From: an uncultured Bacteroidota bacterium
Lineage (GTDB): Bacteria; Bacteroidota; Bacteroidia; Flavobacteriales; Flavobacteriaceae
Assembly (NCBI GenBank): GCA_902510475.1
Contig: CABXCC010000009.1
Span: 1-42,500 of the forward strand
Direction of reading: 5' to 3'
DNA length: 42,500 nt
A program made the translations under genes and the position numbers. The notes beneath the pieces were generated by a model that ran no database searches, was not told the DNA's origin, and saw only the letters and a program-made list of their open reading frames with translations. Positions 32,102 to 42,500 of the stretch are shown here, one piece after another (within the stretch, counting starts at the first letter, position 1; each line of letters begins with the position of its first letter).

Positions 32102-33793
32102 TTAATTTTTTTTTGAAATGAATATTTCACTTTCAATTTTTTCAACTTTAATTAAATCCAATTTTCTAAGTGACTTCACTGTTTTATCCCAAGCTTTATT
32201 ACTCAATCCAGATTTGTCTTTAATCATATTGATTGTCTCAATATTGCTATTTAAAAGATTAAAAACTAATTCTTCATTTTCTGACATAGAAATTTTTTTC
32301 TTTTCTGGTCTCATTTGTGGAAAAAATAAAACTTCTTGAATGGAAGAATTATTAGTCATTAACATAACAAGGCGATCAATGCCAATCCCGATTCCTGAAG
32401 TTGGAGGCATCCCATATTCTAAGGCTCTCAAATAATCATAATCAATAAATTCTCCAGCTTCTAAATCTCCATTTTTTGAAAGCTCAAGTTGTTTTTCAAA
32501 TCTTTCTTTTTGATCAATAGGATCATTTAGCTCACTGTATGCATTTGCTACCTCCTTGCCATTTACGATTAATTCAAATCTTTCCGTAAGGCTTGAATCA
32601 TCTCTATGAACTTTTGTTAAAGGGCTCATTTCTTTTGGATAATCTGTAATAAATGTAGGTTGAATAAAGTTTGATTCACATTTTTCTCCAAAAATTGAAT
32701 CGATGATTTTTCCTTTACCCATAGTGTCATCTATCTCTATATTTAGGTCTTTCGCTGTTTTTCTTAACGTTGATTCATTCATTTTAGAAATGTCAATTCC
32801 TGTAAATTTTTTGATAGCTCCAAAAATTGAAATTCTTTCATAAGGGGCTTTAAAATCTATGATATTATCACCAACTTTTAACTTTGTATTTCCGTTAGAA
32901 TCAACAGAAACTTTTTCAAGAAGTTGTTCGGTCATTTCCATCATCCAATGGTAATCTTTGTATGAGACGTATAGTTCCAGAATGGTAAATTCAGGATTAT
33001 GTGTTCTGTCCATTCCTTCGTTTCTGAAATCTTTCGCAAATTCATATACTCCATCAAATCCCCCAACAATTAGTCTTTTTAGATATAATTCATTTGCAAT
33101 CCTCAAGTAAAGAGGAATGTTTAAGGCATTATGGTGTGTTAAAAAAGGTCTTGCGGTTGCCCCACCAGGAATAGGTTGTAAAATAGGAGTCTCAACTTCA
33201 AGATATTCTTTATCGTTTAGAAAATTTCTAATACTATTAGTTATCAATGTCCTTTTTAAGAATGTCCTTTTTACGTCAGTATTTACTATCAGGTCTACAT
33301 ATCTTTGTCTGTATCTTAACTCAGGGTCATTAAACTCGTCATAGGTGTTTCCGTCACTATCCTCTTTCGGAAGGGGGAGAGGTCTTAATGATTTGGAAAG
33401 TAATTTAAAATTTTTGACCAAAACAGTTTTTTCTCCAACTTTAGTTTTAAATAATTTACCCTCAACTCCTATTATGTCACCTATATCTAAAAGCTTTTTA
33501 TAAAGTTCGTTATAATGAGTTTTGTCTTCCCCTAAACAAATTTCATCCCTGTTAAAGTAAAGTTGAATTCTTCCTTTGCTGTCTTGTAGTTCAGCAAAAC
33601 TTGCGTTTCCTTGTATTCTTCTTGACATTAAACGTCCAGCGAGAACAACTTTCGCATTTTCTTTAAAATCATTTTTTATATCACTTGAGTAATCTGATAC
33701 TGGAAATAACTCAGCAGGATATGGATTGATCCCCAGGGATTTAATTTTCTCTAACTTTTCTCTTCTTACTTGTTCTTGTTCACTAAGTTCCAT
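32102..33793 (-). CDS. lysS: Lysyl-tRNA synthetase (class II)
   Basis: A 563-residue cytoplasmic enzyme that charges tRNA-Lys. An OB-fold anticodon-binding domain spans about 55-150 ('VVLAGRLMSRRIQGNASFAELQD'). The class II catalytic core follows: motif 1 near 'LEVETPILQPIPGGATARPF', motif 2 'FRNEGMDRTHNPEFT', and motif 3 'GIGIGIDRLVMLMT' at about 480. The usual enzyme ends near 'VLFFPQMRPE'; here about 65 more residues follow, a compact helical tail that resembles a winged helix. Such tails occur in other Bacteroidota LysS. A -7 box identical to that of the rRNA promoters precedes the ATG. Confidence 0.95.
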   Translation of the reverse strand: MELSEQEQVRREKLEKIKSLGINPYPAELFPVSDYSSDIKNDFKENAKVVLAGRLMSRRIQGNASFAELQDSKGRIQLYFNRDEICLGEDKTHYNELYKKLLDIGDIIGVEGKLFKTKVGEKTVLVKNFKLLSKSLRPLPLPKEDSDGNTYDEFNDPELRYRQRYVDLIVNTDVKRTFLKRTLITNSIRNFLNDKEYLEVETPILQPIPGGATARPFLTHHNALNIPLYLRIANELYLKRLIVGGFDGVYEFAKDFRNEGMDRTHNPEFTILELYVSYKDYHWMMEMTEQLLEKVSVDSNGNTKLKVGDNIIDFKAPYERISIFGAIKKFTGIDISKMNESTLRKTAKDLNIEIDDTMGKGKIIDSIFGEKCESNFIQPTFITDYPKEMSPLTKVHRDDSSLTERFELIVNGKEVANAYSELNDPIDQKERFEKQLELSKNGDLEAGEFIDYDYLRALEYGMPPTSGIGIGIDRLVMLMTNNSSIQEVLFFPQMRPEKKKISMSENEELVFNLLNSNIETINMIKDKSGLSNKAWDKTVKSLRKLDLIKVEKIESEIFISKKN

Positions 33794-33817
33794 TTGATAA
33801 AAGGTGTATTCGAGTTA

Positions 33818-33825
33818 CAAATATA
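33818..33825 (-). promoter_or_regulatory. -7 box (TATATTTG) before lysS
   Basis: Minus-strand TATATTTG, the same -7 sequence as in both rRNA promoters, 24 bases before the lysS ATG. No TTTG lies at the proper -33 distance. Confidence 0.5.
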
Positions 33826-33868
33826 CTTTTAATTGAAATAAAAATGAATACAGATTTAATTTTTAAAT

Positions 33869-34057
33869 ATGACTATATTTACTTCTAATTTACTTATGAG
33901 TTTATTCAGAGTCTTTTTATCAATTATTTGTCCGCCTTTAGCTATTGCTGATAAAGGATGTGGTCCTGTAGCAATTGTTTTTATTTTATGGCTTTGTGGA
34001 TGGGTTCCCGGAGTAATTGCGGCTCTTGTGATTTTAAATAATCCAAAAAATAAATAA
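33869..34057 (+). CDS. YqaE/Pmp3-family small membrane protein
   Basis: A 62-residue (or 53, if it starts at the internal ATG at 33896) membrane peptide. The Pmp3/YqaE pattern is clear: 'SIICPPLAIADKGCG' in the first helix and loop, and 'LCGWVPGVIAALVI' in the second. Family members sit in the inner membrane and are linked to membrane potential and salt or cold stress. The ATG at 33896 gives the length usual for the family. The last base of its TAA is the first base of the lipB ATG (TAATG), so lipB translation is coupled to it. Confidence 0.85.
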   Translation: MTIFTSNLLMSLFRVFLSIICPPLAIADKGCGPVAIVFILWLCGWVPGVIAALVILNNPKNK

Positions 34058-34755
34058 TGAATAGGGAAATTAAATTTATTGATTTAGGGCTAATGGATTA
34101 TAAGGAGGCCTGGGATTTTCAACAAAAACTATTTGATGAAATTGTAGATATAAAGAAAAAAAATAGACAAGATAACACAAACATTAAAACCCCAAATTAT
34201 TTTCTTTTTGTTGAGCATCCTCATGTTTATACCCTTGGAAAAAGTGGTAATATTTCTAATTTATTAATTGATGAAAATCAGCTCATTAGTAAAAATGCTA
34301 GCTTTTATAAAATTAATAGAGGAGGTGATATAACTTATCACGGTCCTGGACAAATAGTTGGCTATCCTATACTAGATTTAGAAAATTTTTTTACGGATAT
34401 TCATAAATATCTGAGATGTTTAGAGGAGGTGATAATTTTATCTTTAAAAAATTATCAGATTTCGGGAGAGCGAAACGAGGGAAAAACCGGTGTTTGGATT
34501 GACACAAACACTCCCTTTCCAAGAAAAATTTGCGCCATGGGTGTTAGGGCAAGCAGGTGGGTTACTATGCATGGCTTTGCTTTAAATGTTAATGTAGATC
34601 TAAATTATTTTAATAATATTATTCCTTGCGGTCTAGCAAATAATATAGTCACGTCAATTTCAAACGAGAAAAATAAGCAAGAAATTGATATTGTTAATAT
34701 AAAGCAATCCCTGAAAAAAAATTTTTCAGAAGTATTTAAAGCTGATTTTATATAG
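34057..34755 (+). CDS. lipB: Octanoyl-[acyl carrier protein]:protein N-octanoyltransferase
   Basis: A 232-residue cytoplasmic acyltransferase that moves the octanoyl group from ACP to lipoyl domains, the first step of lipoate synthesis. Motifs: 'FVEHPHVYTLGKSG', 'RGGDITYHGPGQ' at 88-99, 'KICAMGVRAS' with the Lys158 of the active-site pair, and 'NNIIPCG' with the catalytic Cys191. Length is normal. Its start shares one base with the Pmp3-type gene, and its end overlaps the convergent lipoprotein gene by eight bases. Confidence 0.95.
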   Translation: MNREIKFIDLGLMDYKEAWDFQQKLFDEIVDIKKKNRQDNTNIKTPNYFLFVEHPHVYTLGKSGNISNLLIDENQLISKNASFYKINRGGDITYHGPGQIVGYPILDLENFFTDIHKYLRCLEEVIILSLKNYQISGERNEGKTGVWIDTNTPFPRKICAMGVRASRWVTMHGFALNVNVDLNYFNNIIPCGLANNIVTSISNEKNKQEIDIVNIKQSLKKNFSEVFKADFI

Positions 34756-36622
34756 ACTTTTTGTAAAACTTGATTGACTTATTTTCAGTTTTAAACGCGA
34801 ATTCAAAATAATCTTTATTCAAACGGTAATTTATAAATGATTCACTCTTAATAGGAAAATCATCAAACATGTTCAAATTCTTGTCAAATAAATAAGCTTC
34901 TTTGTTTTGATTATCAAAAATACTTATAAGGGTAAATTTATCGGAATTATAAATTTTTAAATTACTGTAGGTTCCGAATTTTAAATTAGACTTATTCGCT
35001 TTACTGAAAATCGTATTTACAGAATTTATAACCATTATATTTTTTTGAGATGAAAAATTCATGTCAGAACTATAGCTATCAATAATTTTAGTATTCCCCT
35101 TTAAATCAATTTCTATAATTTCATTTTTGCTGGTTTGTGTGACAATCGTATTTCCAAATTGGAATACATTTCCAGATGAGAAATTAAATTTAGTCTTAGT
35201 TTCAATCCTTGGTCTTCCCCTTCTGTTAATGATTTTCAAATCATTCCTAGTTTTGAAAACAATCAAATCCTTATCTAAAATCCTGAAATGTTTGGGGGAA
35301 TTTATAATTTCTTCATTTTTAATATAATCAAACCCTCTAACCCTACTTCCTTTTGAGTCAAACATAAATAATTCATCATTTTGGGTAATTAAAACTCTGT
35401 AATTTTTGTTATTATCATAATCAAAAACAGAAATAGGCTGAGTTATATTGTCATTGAATTTAAGAGGAAACTTGCCTACGTCTCTCCCTTTTCTATCAAC
35501 CAAATGAAGTTTATTTTTTGTGGCAAATAAAAATTGAAGCTTTCCATTTTTATAGCTATCAATTTGATGAATTTCATTTAAAACTTGACCTTCGATTTTT
35601 TTGCTCCATTCTATTTGGCCCGAGCTGTTAATTAGATGTAGAATATCATTTTCGTCTTGTATTATTAACTCACTTTTATTATTAATGTGATTTTTAACGA
35701 TTATTGGACCAACAGTTATATTATTTTTAAATTTTATTTCATATTTAAAATTATCTGATGAATTTTTTAGATCATCTTTAAAATCTGAAATTACTCCGTT
35801 GATTGATGATATTTTATCACTATTTTTTAATTGAAACAACTTAAATTTATCCGATTCATTACTAGAGTCTAATAATTGAAAAAGGTTTATTGGGTTTTCA
35901 ATATTTGAGTTGATTAAATCATATTCTTCAACTAAATCCTGGTCTGGATCAAAATAAAAATTAATATCTGAGTTTATAATTTCATCTAAGAATGATTGAT
36001 CTGTATCTTGATCTAAAATTTCAAGAGAATTATCTATAACACCATTTAAAAAAATTACATTGTTAGTTGTTTCGACATTAAAATATAAATTCTCTTTTTT
36101 TAAATTCAGTGTTTTATTAAATAAGATATCAGCTAAATTTTTACTGAGGTTGGAATTAAAAGAAATACTAAAATTAGTATTGGTTTGATCTATATTTTTA
36201 AATTTGGATGAAAAAATATCGTTTTTTGAATTGTTTCTTTTTAAGTCAGGGTTATTTGAAATTACTGAAAAATCTTTTTCTTTTACTACAAAAAAGTTGG
36301 CTAAGCTATCAATCTTTTTGGGACTTCCAATTACATTAAAATAGGTCTCGTCTGTTTTGTAAAAACAAATAGCAATTTGATCATCAAATTCATTTTTTTC
36401 GATAACCGAAATAGCTTCAATTAAATATTTTTTTGTTTTGATTAACTTATTTAAATATTCATTATTTATAATGCTGTTTTTGAATTTACTTACGTTTTTA
36501 ATTTTTACAACAACACTTGAGCTTTCTGGGATATAATTCTCAATTTTTACAGAGGAATCAACGTAATTGTCACATGAAAATATAAGAAAAGCAAATAAAA
36601 TGGTTAAAAGACTTTTTTTCAT
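34748..36622 (-). CDS. Large lipoprotein with C-terminal beta-propeller-like domain
   Basis: About 624 residues from the ATG at 36622, which gives the lipoprotein signal 'MKKSLLTILFAFLIFSCDN' (Cys17). A TTG nine bases further upstream is less likely. The N-terminal half has no known fold. From about residue 310 the protein turns into PQQ/WD-like strands: 'LIIQDENDILHLINSSGQIEWSK', 'FLFATKNKLHLVDRKGRDVG', 'VLITQNDELFMFDSKGSRVRG' and 'IVFKTRNDLKIINRRGRP' repeat with a similar spacing, suggesting a propeller of several blades. The gene follows rnhB closely on the same strand. Such lipoproteins occur next to rnhB in flavobacteria; function unknown. Confidence 0.75.
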   Translation of the reverse strand: MKKSLLTILFAFLIFSCDNYVDSSVKIENYIPESSSVVVKIKNVSKFKNSIINNEYLNKLIKTKKYLIEAISVIEKNEFDDQIAICFYKTDETYFNVIGSPKKIDSLANFFVVKEKDFSVISNNPDLKRNNSKNDIFSSKFKNIDQTNTNFSISFNSNLSKNLADILFNKTLNLKKENLYFNVETTNNVIFLNGVIDNSLEILDQDTDQSFLDEIINSDINFYFDPDQDLVEEYDLINSNIENPINLFQLLDSSNESDKFKLFQLKNSDKISSINGVISDFKDDLKNSSDNFKYEIKFKNNITVGPIIVKNHINNKSELIIQDENDILHLINSSGQIEWSKKIEGQVLNEIHQIDSYKNGKLQFLFATKNKLHLVDRKGRDVGKFPLKFNDNITQPISVFDYDNNKNYRVLITQNDELFMFDSKGSRVRGFDYIKNEEIINSPKHFRILDKDLIVFKTRNDLKIINRRGRPRIETKTKFNFSSGNVFQFGNTIVTQTSKNEIIEIDLKGNTKIIDSYSSDMNFSSQKNIMVINSVNTIFSKANKSNLKFGTYSNLKIYNSDKFTLISIFDNQNKEAYLFDKNLNMFDDFPIKSESFINYRLNKDYFEFAFKTENKSIKFYKKSI

Positions 36623-36646
36623 CTGAGACAAAATTATTATACTAAA

Positions 36647-37246
36647 TTAAAAATCAATTATTAATTGTTCATCATAAAGTTTGAAACTTTTTCTATGAAA
36701 TTTTGTTATTCCAAACTCGATAATTGCTTTCTTATGAGTTTTGGTTGGATAACCTTTGTTAGTTAGCCATGAATATTCTGGAAATTTATAATGCAATTCC
36801 TGCATAAAATTATCTCTTGCATTTTTAGCTAGAATGGATGCCGCTGCAATATTCAAATGCTTCTGATCACCCTTAATTATAGTTTTGTGAGGTATGTTTT
36901 TGTATTTTTTAAATTTATTTCCGTCTACAATTAGAAATTCTGGTTTGACTCCAAGTTTATCAAGACATTTATGCATTGCTAGTATCGATGCATTAAGAAT
37001 ATTTATTTTATCTATTTCTTTAGGGTACACATGTGAAATGCTAAATGCCACAGAGTTTTTTAAAATAATTTTTGTTAAATCAGACCTTTCTTTAATGTTT
37101 AATTTTTTTGAGTCATTGATTTTTGCATTTTTATATTCTGGTTTGAAAATTACAGCAGCAGCTGTGACGGGTCCGGCTAAACATCCACGACCAGCCTCGT
37201 CTAAACCGCACTCCAATTCATGATCACTATAATTTGACTTTAACAT
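36647..37246 (-). CDS. rnhB: Ribonuclease HII
   Basis: A 199-residue cytoplasmic endonuclease that cuts the RNA strand of RNA-DNA hybrids and misincorporated ribonucleotides. The type 2 motifs are complete: 'GLDEAGRG' at 14-21 (Asp16, Glu17), 'DSKKL' at 45-49, 'DGN' at 108-110 (Asp108), 'KGDQKHLNIAAASILAK' and the fourth acidic residue near Asp145. Length is typical. It is first in a leftward pair with the lipoprotein gene and divergent from the putative porin gene. Confidence 0.96.
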   Translation of the reverse strand: MLKSNYSDHELECGLDEAGRGCLAGPVTAAAVIFKPEYKNAKINDSKKLNIKERSDLTKIILKNSVAFSISHVYPKEIDKINILNASILAMHKCLDKLGVKPEFLIVDGNKFKKYKNIPHKTIIKGDQKHLNIAAASILAKNARDNFMQELHYKFPEYSWLTNKGYPTKTHKKAIIEFGITKFHRKSFKLYDEQLIIDF

Positions 37247-37313
37247 TAAAAATTATGTTAATTATTAATTGATAATTAGTTTCTATTGAATTTTTGTTTA
37301 GATATTAGCAATA

Positions 37314-39311
37314 ATGAAATTATTTAGGCTAATATTTATATTATTTGTTTTCATCTGTAAAAGTGGTTATACCCAAAATAGACCCCAATCGCAATTAACA
37401 TTAATTAGCTCAGAAGTAGGTGAAAACAAACGACCTTCTTCAATCCGAGATTCGGTAATGAGTAAATTCTCAGCAAAAAGTACAAAATTAAATAAGAATC
37501 CTGATGCTAAAATCGAAGATTATTTAATCATAACACACGATCATGACACTATAGTTGTAGACACAAGCCTAACCATACAAAAATATTATAAGTTGAATTT
37601 TTTAAGAAGCGATGATTTTGACCTAATTCCCTTTTCAAATACAGGAAGTGCTTACAATGTTTTAGGCTTTAGGTCAAAAGAAACTCAATTTTCTGAAATC
37701 GGTGCCAAAAATAAAAGCATCGCATATGATAATGTAGATGATGTCCTGTATTATGATTTACCAACCCCTTTTACAGAGCTTATGTACAGATCTGTGTTTG
37801 AACAAGGACAGGTGCTAGATGCTGTCTACTCTGTAAATACATCAAGGCAATTTAATTTTACAATTTCAAGAAAGGGGCTTAGGTCGTTGGGAAATTATCA
37901 AAATTTTATCACAAGTGGTTCAAATTTTAAGTTAGCTTCAAATTATTGGTCTAAAAATAAAAAGTACTACCTGCGCACACATTATGCAAATCAAAAATTA
38001 TTTGCAGAGCAAAATGGGGGTATAACAGATTCTGATATTGATAATTTTGAAAACGGTGTTAGTCAATACATAGATAGAGGAGTTTTTGATCCAAATTTTG
38101 AAAACGCTCATAATGAGCTGTTGGGTAAAAGATTTTACTTAGATCAAGTTTATAAATTTCATGAAAATGACTCCATAAAAAAAGACAAATTTGAAATATA
38201 TAATTCCATTTTACAAGAGGAAAAGCAATATAAATTTCAGCAAAGTTCCCTTGATGATTTTTTTGGTGAAGGATATTCTAATCAGGAAATTAATGATAAA
38301 ATATTTTTAAATAGATTTAAAGTTGATTTAGGACTTAATTTCAAATCTGACAGACTGGGTGATGTTAGCGCTGGTTTGAGCCTTATTGATGATAAATATT
38401 CATTACAAAATTTTGAAATTGAGGATTTTGTTGACAATAATCAGTCAATTAAATCTACCACTATATATTTTTTAGCAGATTATTCAAAAAAAATAAAACA
38501 GGCCAAATTTAGTTTTTCGTCTAATAATTACATTTTTGGAGACTCAAAGTCAAACTCAGTAAAAACAAATATTAGATTTGATATTAAAAATCAAAACTCT
38601 GTTAATTTAGAACTTTCAGTGTTAAATTCTACACCAGACTATAATCACAGGCTTTACAGCAGTAATTATATTAATTACAATTGGAACAATGAATTTCAAA
38701 ATATAAAATCCAAAGCAATATCGTTGAATGTAAGATTAAATAAATTTATCAATTTGGACATTGATTACACAAACATTGAAAACCATATACAATTTGAACA
38801 GTTAGAAACTACCTCAATAAACGATTTTGGCTCTAGTATTAGGCCGATTCAGTATAATGGAATAATTGATTTATTAAAAATTAAGTTAAACAGAAGTATA
38901 AGTCTTGGTAAATTTTCTTTTGATTCATCATTAATGTTTCAAAAATCCATCTCTAACGACATAATCAATGTTCCAAAAATTATCACTAGAAATACGATTT
39001 ATTTCAGTTCAGATTTATTTAAGAAAGCACTGTTTCTTCAAACAGGTTTTGGTGTAAAATATTTTTCAAAATATTATATGAATGGATACGATCCGTTACT
39101 TTCAGAGCTGTATATTCAAAGAGAAAAGGAAATTGGAGATTTTCCCTTAATTGATTTTTTCATTAATGCTAAAATTCAACAAACAAGATTATACTTCAAG
39201 TTTGAGCATTTAAATTCATCTTTAACTGGTTACAATTTTTATTCTGCACCAAATTACCCATTTCGAGATTTTACATTCAGGTTTGGGTTAGTTTGGAACT
39301 TTTTTATGTAG
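37314..39311 (+). CDS. Putative porin (Bacteroidota 'putative porin' family)
   Basis: A 665-residue outer-membrane protein. A signal peptide ends near GYTQ; the N-terminal 100 residues form a non-barrel segment with 'THDHDTIVVDTSLTIQKYYKLNFLRSDDF' over about 74-102. Then come 'PFSNTGSAYNVLGF', 'YYDLPTPFTELMYRS', 'EQGQVLDAVYSVN' and 'FNFTISRKGLRSLGNY', the signature block of the Bacteroidota putative-porin family. The rest is a long run of amphipathic strands ending 'RFGLVWNFFM'. Placement beside rnhB is the usual one in flavobacteria. Substrate unknown. Confidence 0.82.
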   Translation: MKLFRLIFILFVFICKSGYTQNRPQSQLTLISSEVGENKRPSSIRDSVMSKFSAKSTKLNKNPDAKIEDYLIITHDHDTIVVDTSLTIQKYYKLNFLRSDDFDLIPFSNTGSAYNVLGFRSKETQFSEIGAKNKSIAYDNVDDVLYYDLPTPFTELMYRSVFEQGQVLDAVYSVNTSRQFNFTISRKGLRSLGNYQNFITSGSNFKLASNYWSKNKKYYLRTHYANQKLFAEQNGGITDSDIDNFENGVSQYIDRGVFDPNFENAHNELLGKRFYLDQVYKFHENDSIKKDKFEIYNSILQEEKQYKFQQSSLDDFFGEGYSNQEINDKIFLNRFKVDLGLNFKSDRLGDVSAGLSLIDDKYSLQNFEIEDFVDNNQSIKSTTIYFLADYSKKIKQAKFSFSSNNYIFGDSKSNSVKTNIRFDIKNQNSVNLELSVLNSTPDYNHRLYSSNYINYNWNNEFQNIKSKAISLNVRLNKFINLDIDYTNIENHIQFEQLETTSINDFGSSIRPIQYNGIIDLLKIKLNRSISLGKFSFDSSLMFQKSISNDIINVPKIITRNTIYFSSDLFKKALFLQTGFGVKYFSKYYMNGYDPLLSELYIQREKEIGDFPLIDFFINAKIQQTRLYFKFEHLNSSLTGYNFYSAPNYPFRDFTFRFGLVWNFFM

Positions 39312-39369
39312 TTAAGTGCCTGATATTAAACTATATCTAAAGTTTCTCTGAAAAATATCTGTAAAATGT

Positions 39370-39399
39370 TTTGTACATATCAAAAAGATCTTATATTTG
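39370..39399 (+). promoter_or_regulatory. rRNA operon promoter P1 (TTTG-N18-TATATTTG)
   Basis: TTTG at 39370-39373, an 18-base spacer, then TATATTTG at 39392-39399, followed by CACCC. A full match to the Bacteroidota consensus, 107 bases before P2. Confidence 0.85.
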
Positions 39400-39475
39400 C
39401 ACCCGCTATTAGGTAAAAGAGCTTTAAAACCTGATTAAAACTGTTGATAATTTGTTTTTATTTCAGGTTAAATCT

Positions 39476-39506
39476 TTTGCCAGCAAAAAAAAGGGTTTTA
39501 TATTTG
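39476..39506 (+). promoter_or_regulatory. rRNA operon promoter P2 (TTTG-N19-TATATTTG)
   Basis: TTTG at 39476-39479, a 19-base spacer, TATATTTG at 39499-39506, again followed by CACCC. The 14 bases TTATATTTGCACCC are identical to P1. Transcription would begin close to 39510, about 155 bases before mature 16S. Confidence 0.88.
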
Positions 39507-39540
39507 CACCCCTACTTTTAGCAAAGTAGACAAAAATTTA

Positions 39541-39552
39541 TGTTCTTTAAAA
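39541..39552 (+). promoter_or_regulatory. boxA-like antitermination site in 16S leader
   Basis: TGTTCTTTAAAA resembles the bacterial boxA (TGCTCTTTAACA) bound by NusB/S10 in rRNA antitermination. A sister copy sits before 23S (41515). The stretch 39312-39664 holds no gene; it carries P1, P2, boxA and one arm of the 16S processing stem. Confidence 0.65.
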
Positions 39553-39592
39553 TATTGAAATTGATTGACAGCGTAAATTAAAATTTATTTTT

Positions 39593-39642
39593 AATTACAG
39601 AGAATAAACCATCATGAGCAGATAGAATTTAATTTCTTTAGT
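39593..39642 (+). other. 5' arm of 16S precursor processing stem
   Basis: This stretch pairs with 41202-41255 in the spacer: GAGAATAAAC (39600-39609) with 41233-41242, CAGATAG (39619-39625) with CTATCTG at 41218-41224, TTTAA (39628-39632) with 41213-41217, and CTTTAGT (39636-39642) with ACTAAAG at 41202-41208. AATTA-CAG (39593-39600) also pairs with CTGTTAATT at 41247-41255. It brackets the whole 16S gene, as an RNase III-type stem does. Confidence 0.75.
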
Positions 39643-39666
39643 TTGTTAAATAGTATTTAAAATTTA

Positions 39667-41190
<1,524 letters not shown>

Positions 41191-41201
41191 AGAGAAAGAC
41201 G

Positions 41202-41255
41202 ACTAAAGTTTCTTAAACTATCTGATCATATAGTTTATTCTCATCGCTGTTAATT
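41202..41255 (+). other. 3' arm of 16S precursor processing stem
   Basis: This is the partner of 39593-39642. A local hairpin, TAAACTAT (41214-41221) with ATAGTTTA (41230-41237), uses part of the same bases and could compete with the long-range stem. Confidence 0.7.
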
Positions 41256-41272
41256 ATAATCATATAAAGTGG

Positions 41273-41346
41273 AGTCTCATAGCTCAGCTGGTTAGAGCGC
41301 TACACTGATAATGTAGAGGTCGGCAGTTCAAGTCTGCCTGAGACTA
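41273..41346 (+). tRNA. tRNA-Ile (GAT)
   Basis: A 74-base cloverleaf in the 16S-23S spacer. Acceptor AGTCTCA pairs with TGAGACT; the D-arm is GCTCAGCTGGTTAGAGC; the anticodon loop CTGATAA gives GAT; the T-arm is GGCAG/CTGCC around TTCAAGT; the discriminator is A. CCA is not encoded. Confidence 0.97.
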
Positions 41347-41418
41347 CTACGTTTAGTTTATTACTAAATAAAAATGAGGATTTTAGTAGCTGAGATTTTA
41401 TTCTGAAAACTCATTATA

Positions 41419-41493
<75 letters not shown>

Positions 41494-41514
41494 CAATCAG
41501 CTTTATGCTGAAAA

Positions 41515-41526
41515 TGTTCTTTGACA
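41515..41526 (+). promoter_or_regulatory. boxA-like site before 23S
   Basis: TGTTCTTTGACA, followed by TATTGAAA, parallels the leader copy at 39541 (TGTTCTTTAAAATATTGAAA); 18 of 20 positions agree. The bases from here to 41643 form an AT-rich 23S leader with no gene. Confidence 0.65.
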
Positions 41527-41643
41527 TATTGAAAAAAATACATGAAATTAAAAATTTCTAAACAAATCTAAATTTAATTAATTAGTTAATTAATTGAGTT
41601 TACGAGCAATATAATTTATAACTCATAAAAATACAAAAGTTAC

Positions 41644-42500
<857 letters not shown>

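Noticed and set aside
41576-41595. AT palindrome AATTAATTAGTTAATTAATT before 23S
   Set aside because: Only A/T-rich symmetry in an AT-rich leader, with one central G; no support for a specific role.

Overview
The window is AT-rich chromosomal DNA from a member of the Bacteroidota, almost certainly a flavobacterium and probably marine. The signs agree with each other: a flavobacterial-type 16S rRNA, promoters of the Bacteroidota form (TTTG, a spacer of about 19, TAnnTTTG), almost no Shine-Dalgarno sequences, many lipoproteins with flavobacterial signal peptides, and characteristic gene clusters (coaX/outer-membrane protein/TPR/lptC/ppiD; surE/lpxB; GYDIA kinase/HMG-CoA reductase). I see no phage, insertion sequence, CRISPR array or integron.

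Layout. 2-325 is the 3' end of a crotonase-family gene. 326-8669 is a divergent nutrient-uptake locus. Leftward it holds a surface alpha/beta-hydrolase lipoprotein and a DASS (di/tricarboxylate) transporter. Rightward it holds a lamin-tail lipoprotein, an OprO/P-type porin, an M14 carboxypeptidase, a second porin and a TPR protein. 8656-10010 (minus) holds a small lipoprotein, a TIGR02206-type membrane protein and a stand-alone tRNA-Phe with its own promoter and terminator. 10102-16333 is an envelope-biogenesis cluster starting with pantothenate kinase (coaX), then an outer-membrane protein, a TPR protein, LptC and a PpiD-like chaperone. 16330-18550 (minus) encodes HMG-CoA reductase and a GHMP kinase of the mevalonate pathway. 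18675-22420 has two tandem POT peptide transporters and a secreted thioredoxin-like protein. 22384-24559 (minus) is surE, a small membrane protein and lpxB.

24671-27843 encodes a Prc-type tail-specific protease and a lone DppC-type permease. 27848-30501 (minus) is a DUF5522 mini-gene, urocanate hydratase and a DUF4136 lipoprotein. 30579-31340 is a lipoprotein glucosaminidase with LysM. 31520-33793 (minus) is lysS, a small exported protein and a single-domain Smr protein. 33869-34755 is a Pmp3/YqaE peptide and lipB. 34748-37246 (minus) is rnhB and a beta-propeller lipoprotein. 37314-39311 is a putative porin. From 39370 to the right edge lies an rRNA operon: two tandem promoters, boxA, 16S, tRNA-Ile(GAT), tRNA-Ala(TGC), a second boxA and the first part of 23S.

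Most of the window is housekeeping. The points most worth a second look are: the porin/peptidase/hydrolase/DASS locus as a possible polymer or anion scavenging system; a 92-nt imperfect inverted repeat in the convergent gap at 31344-31435; a 44-residue cysteine-rich gene joined to urocanate hydratase; the restriction of all seven non-ATG starts to translationally coupled junctions; and the long 16S precursor stem visible in the rRNA leader and spacer.
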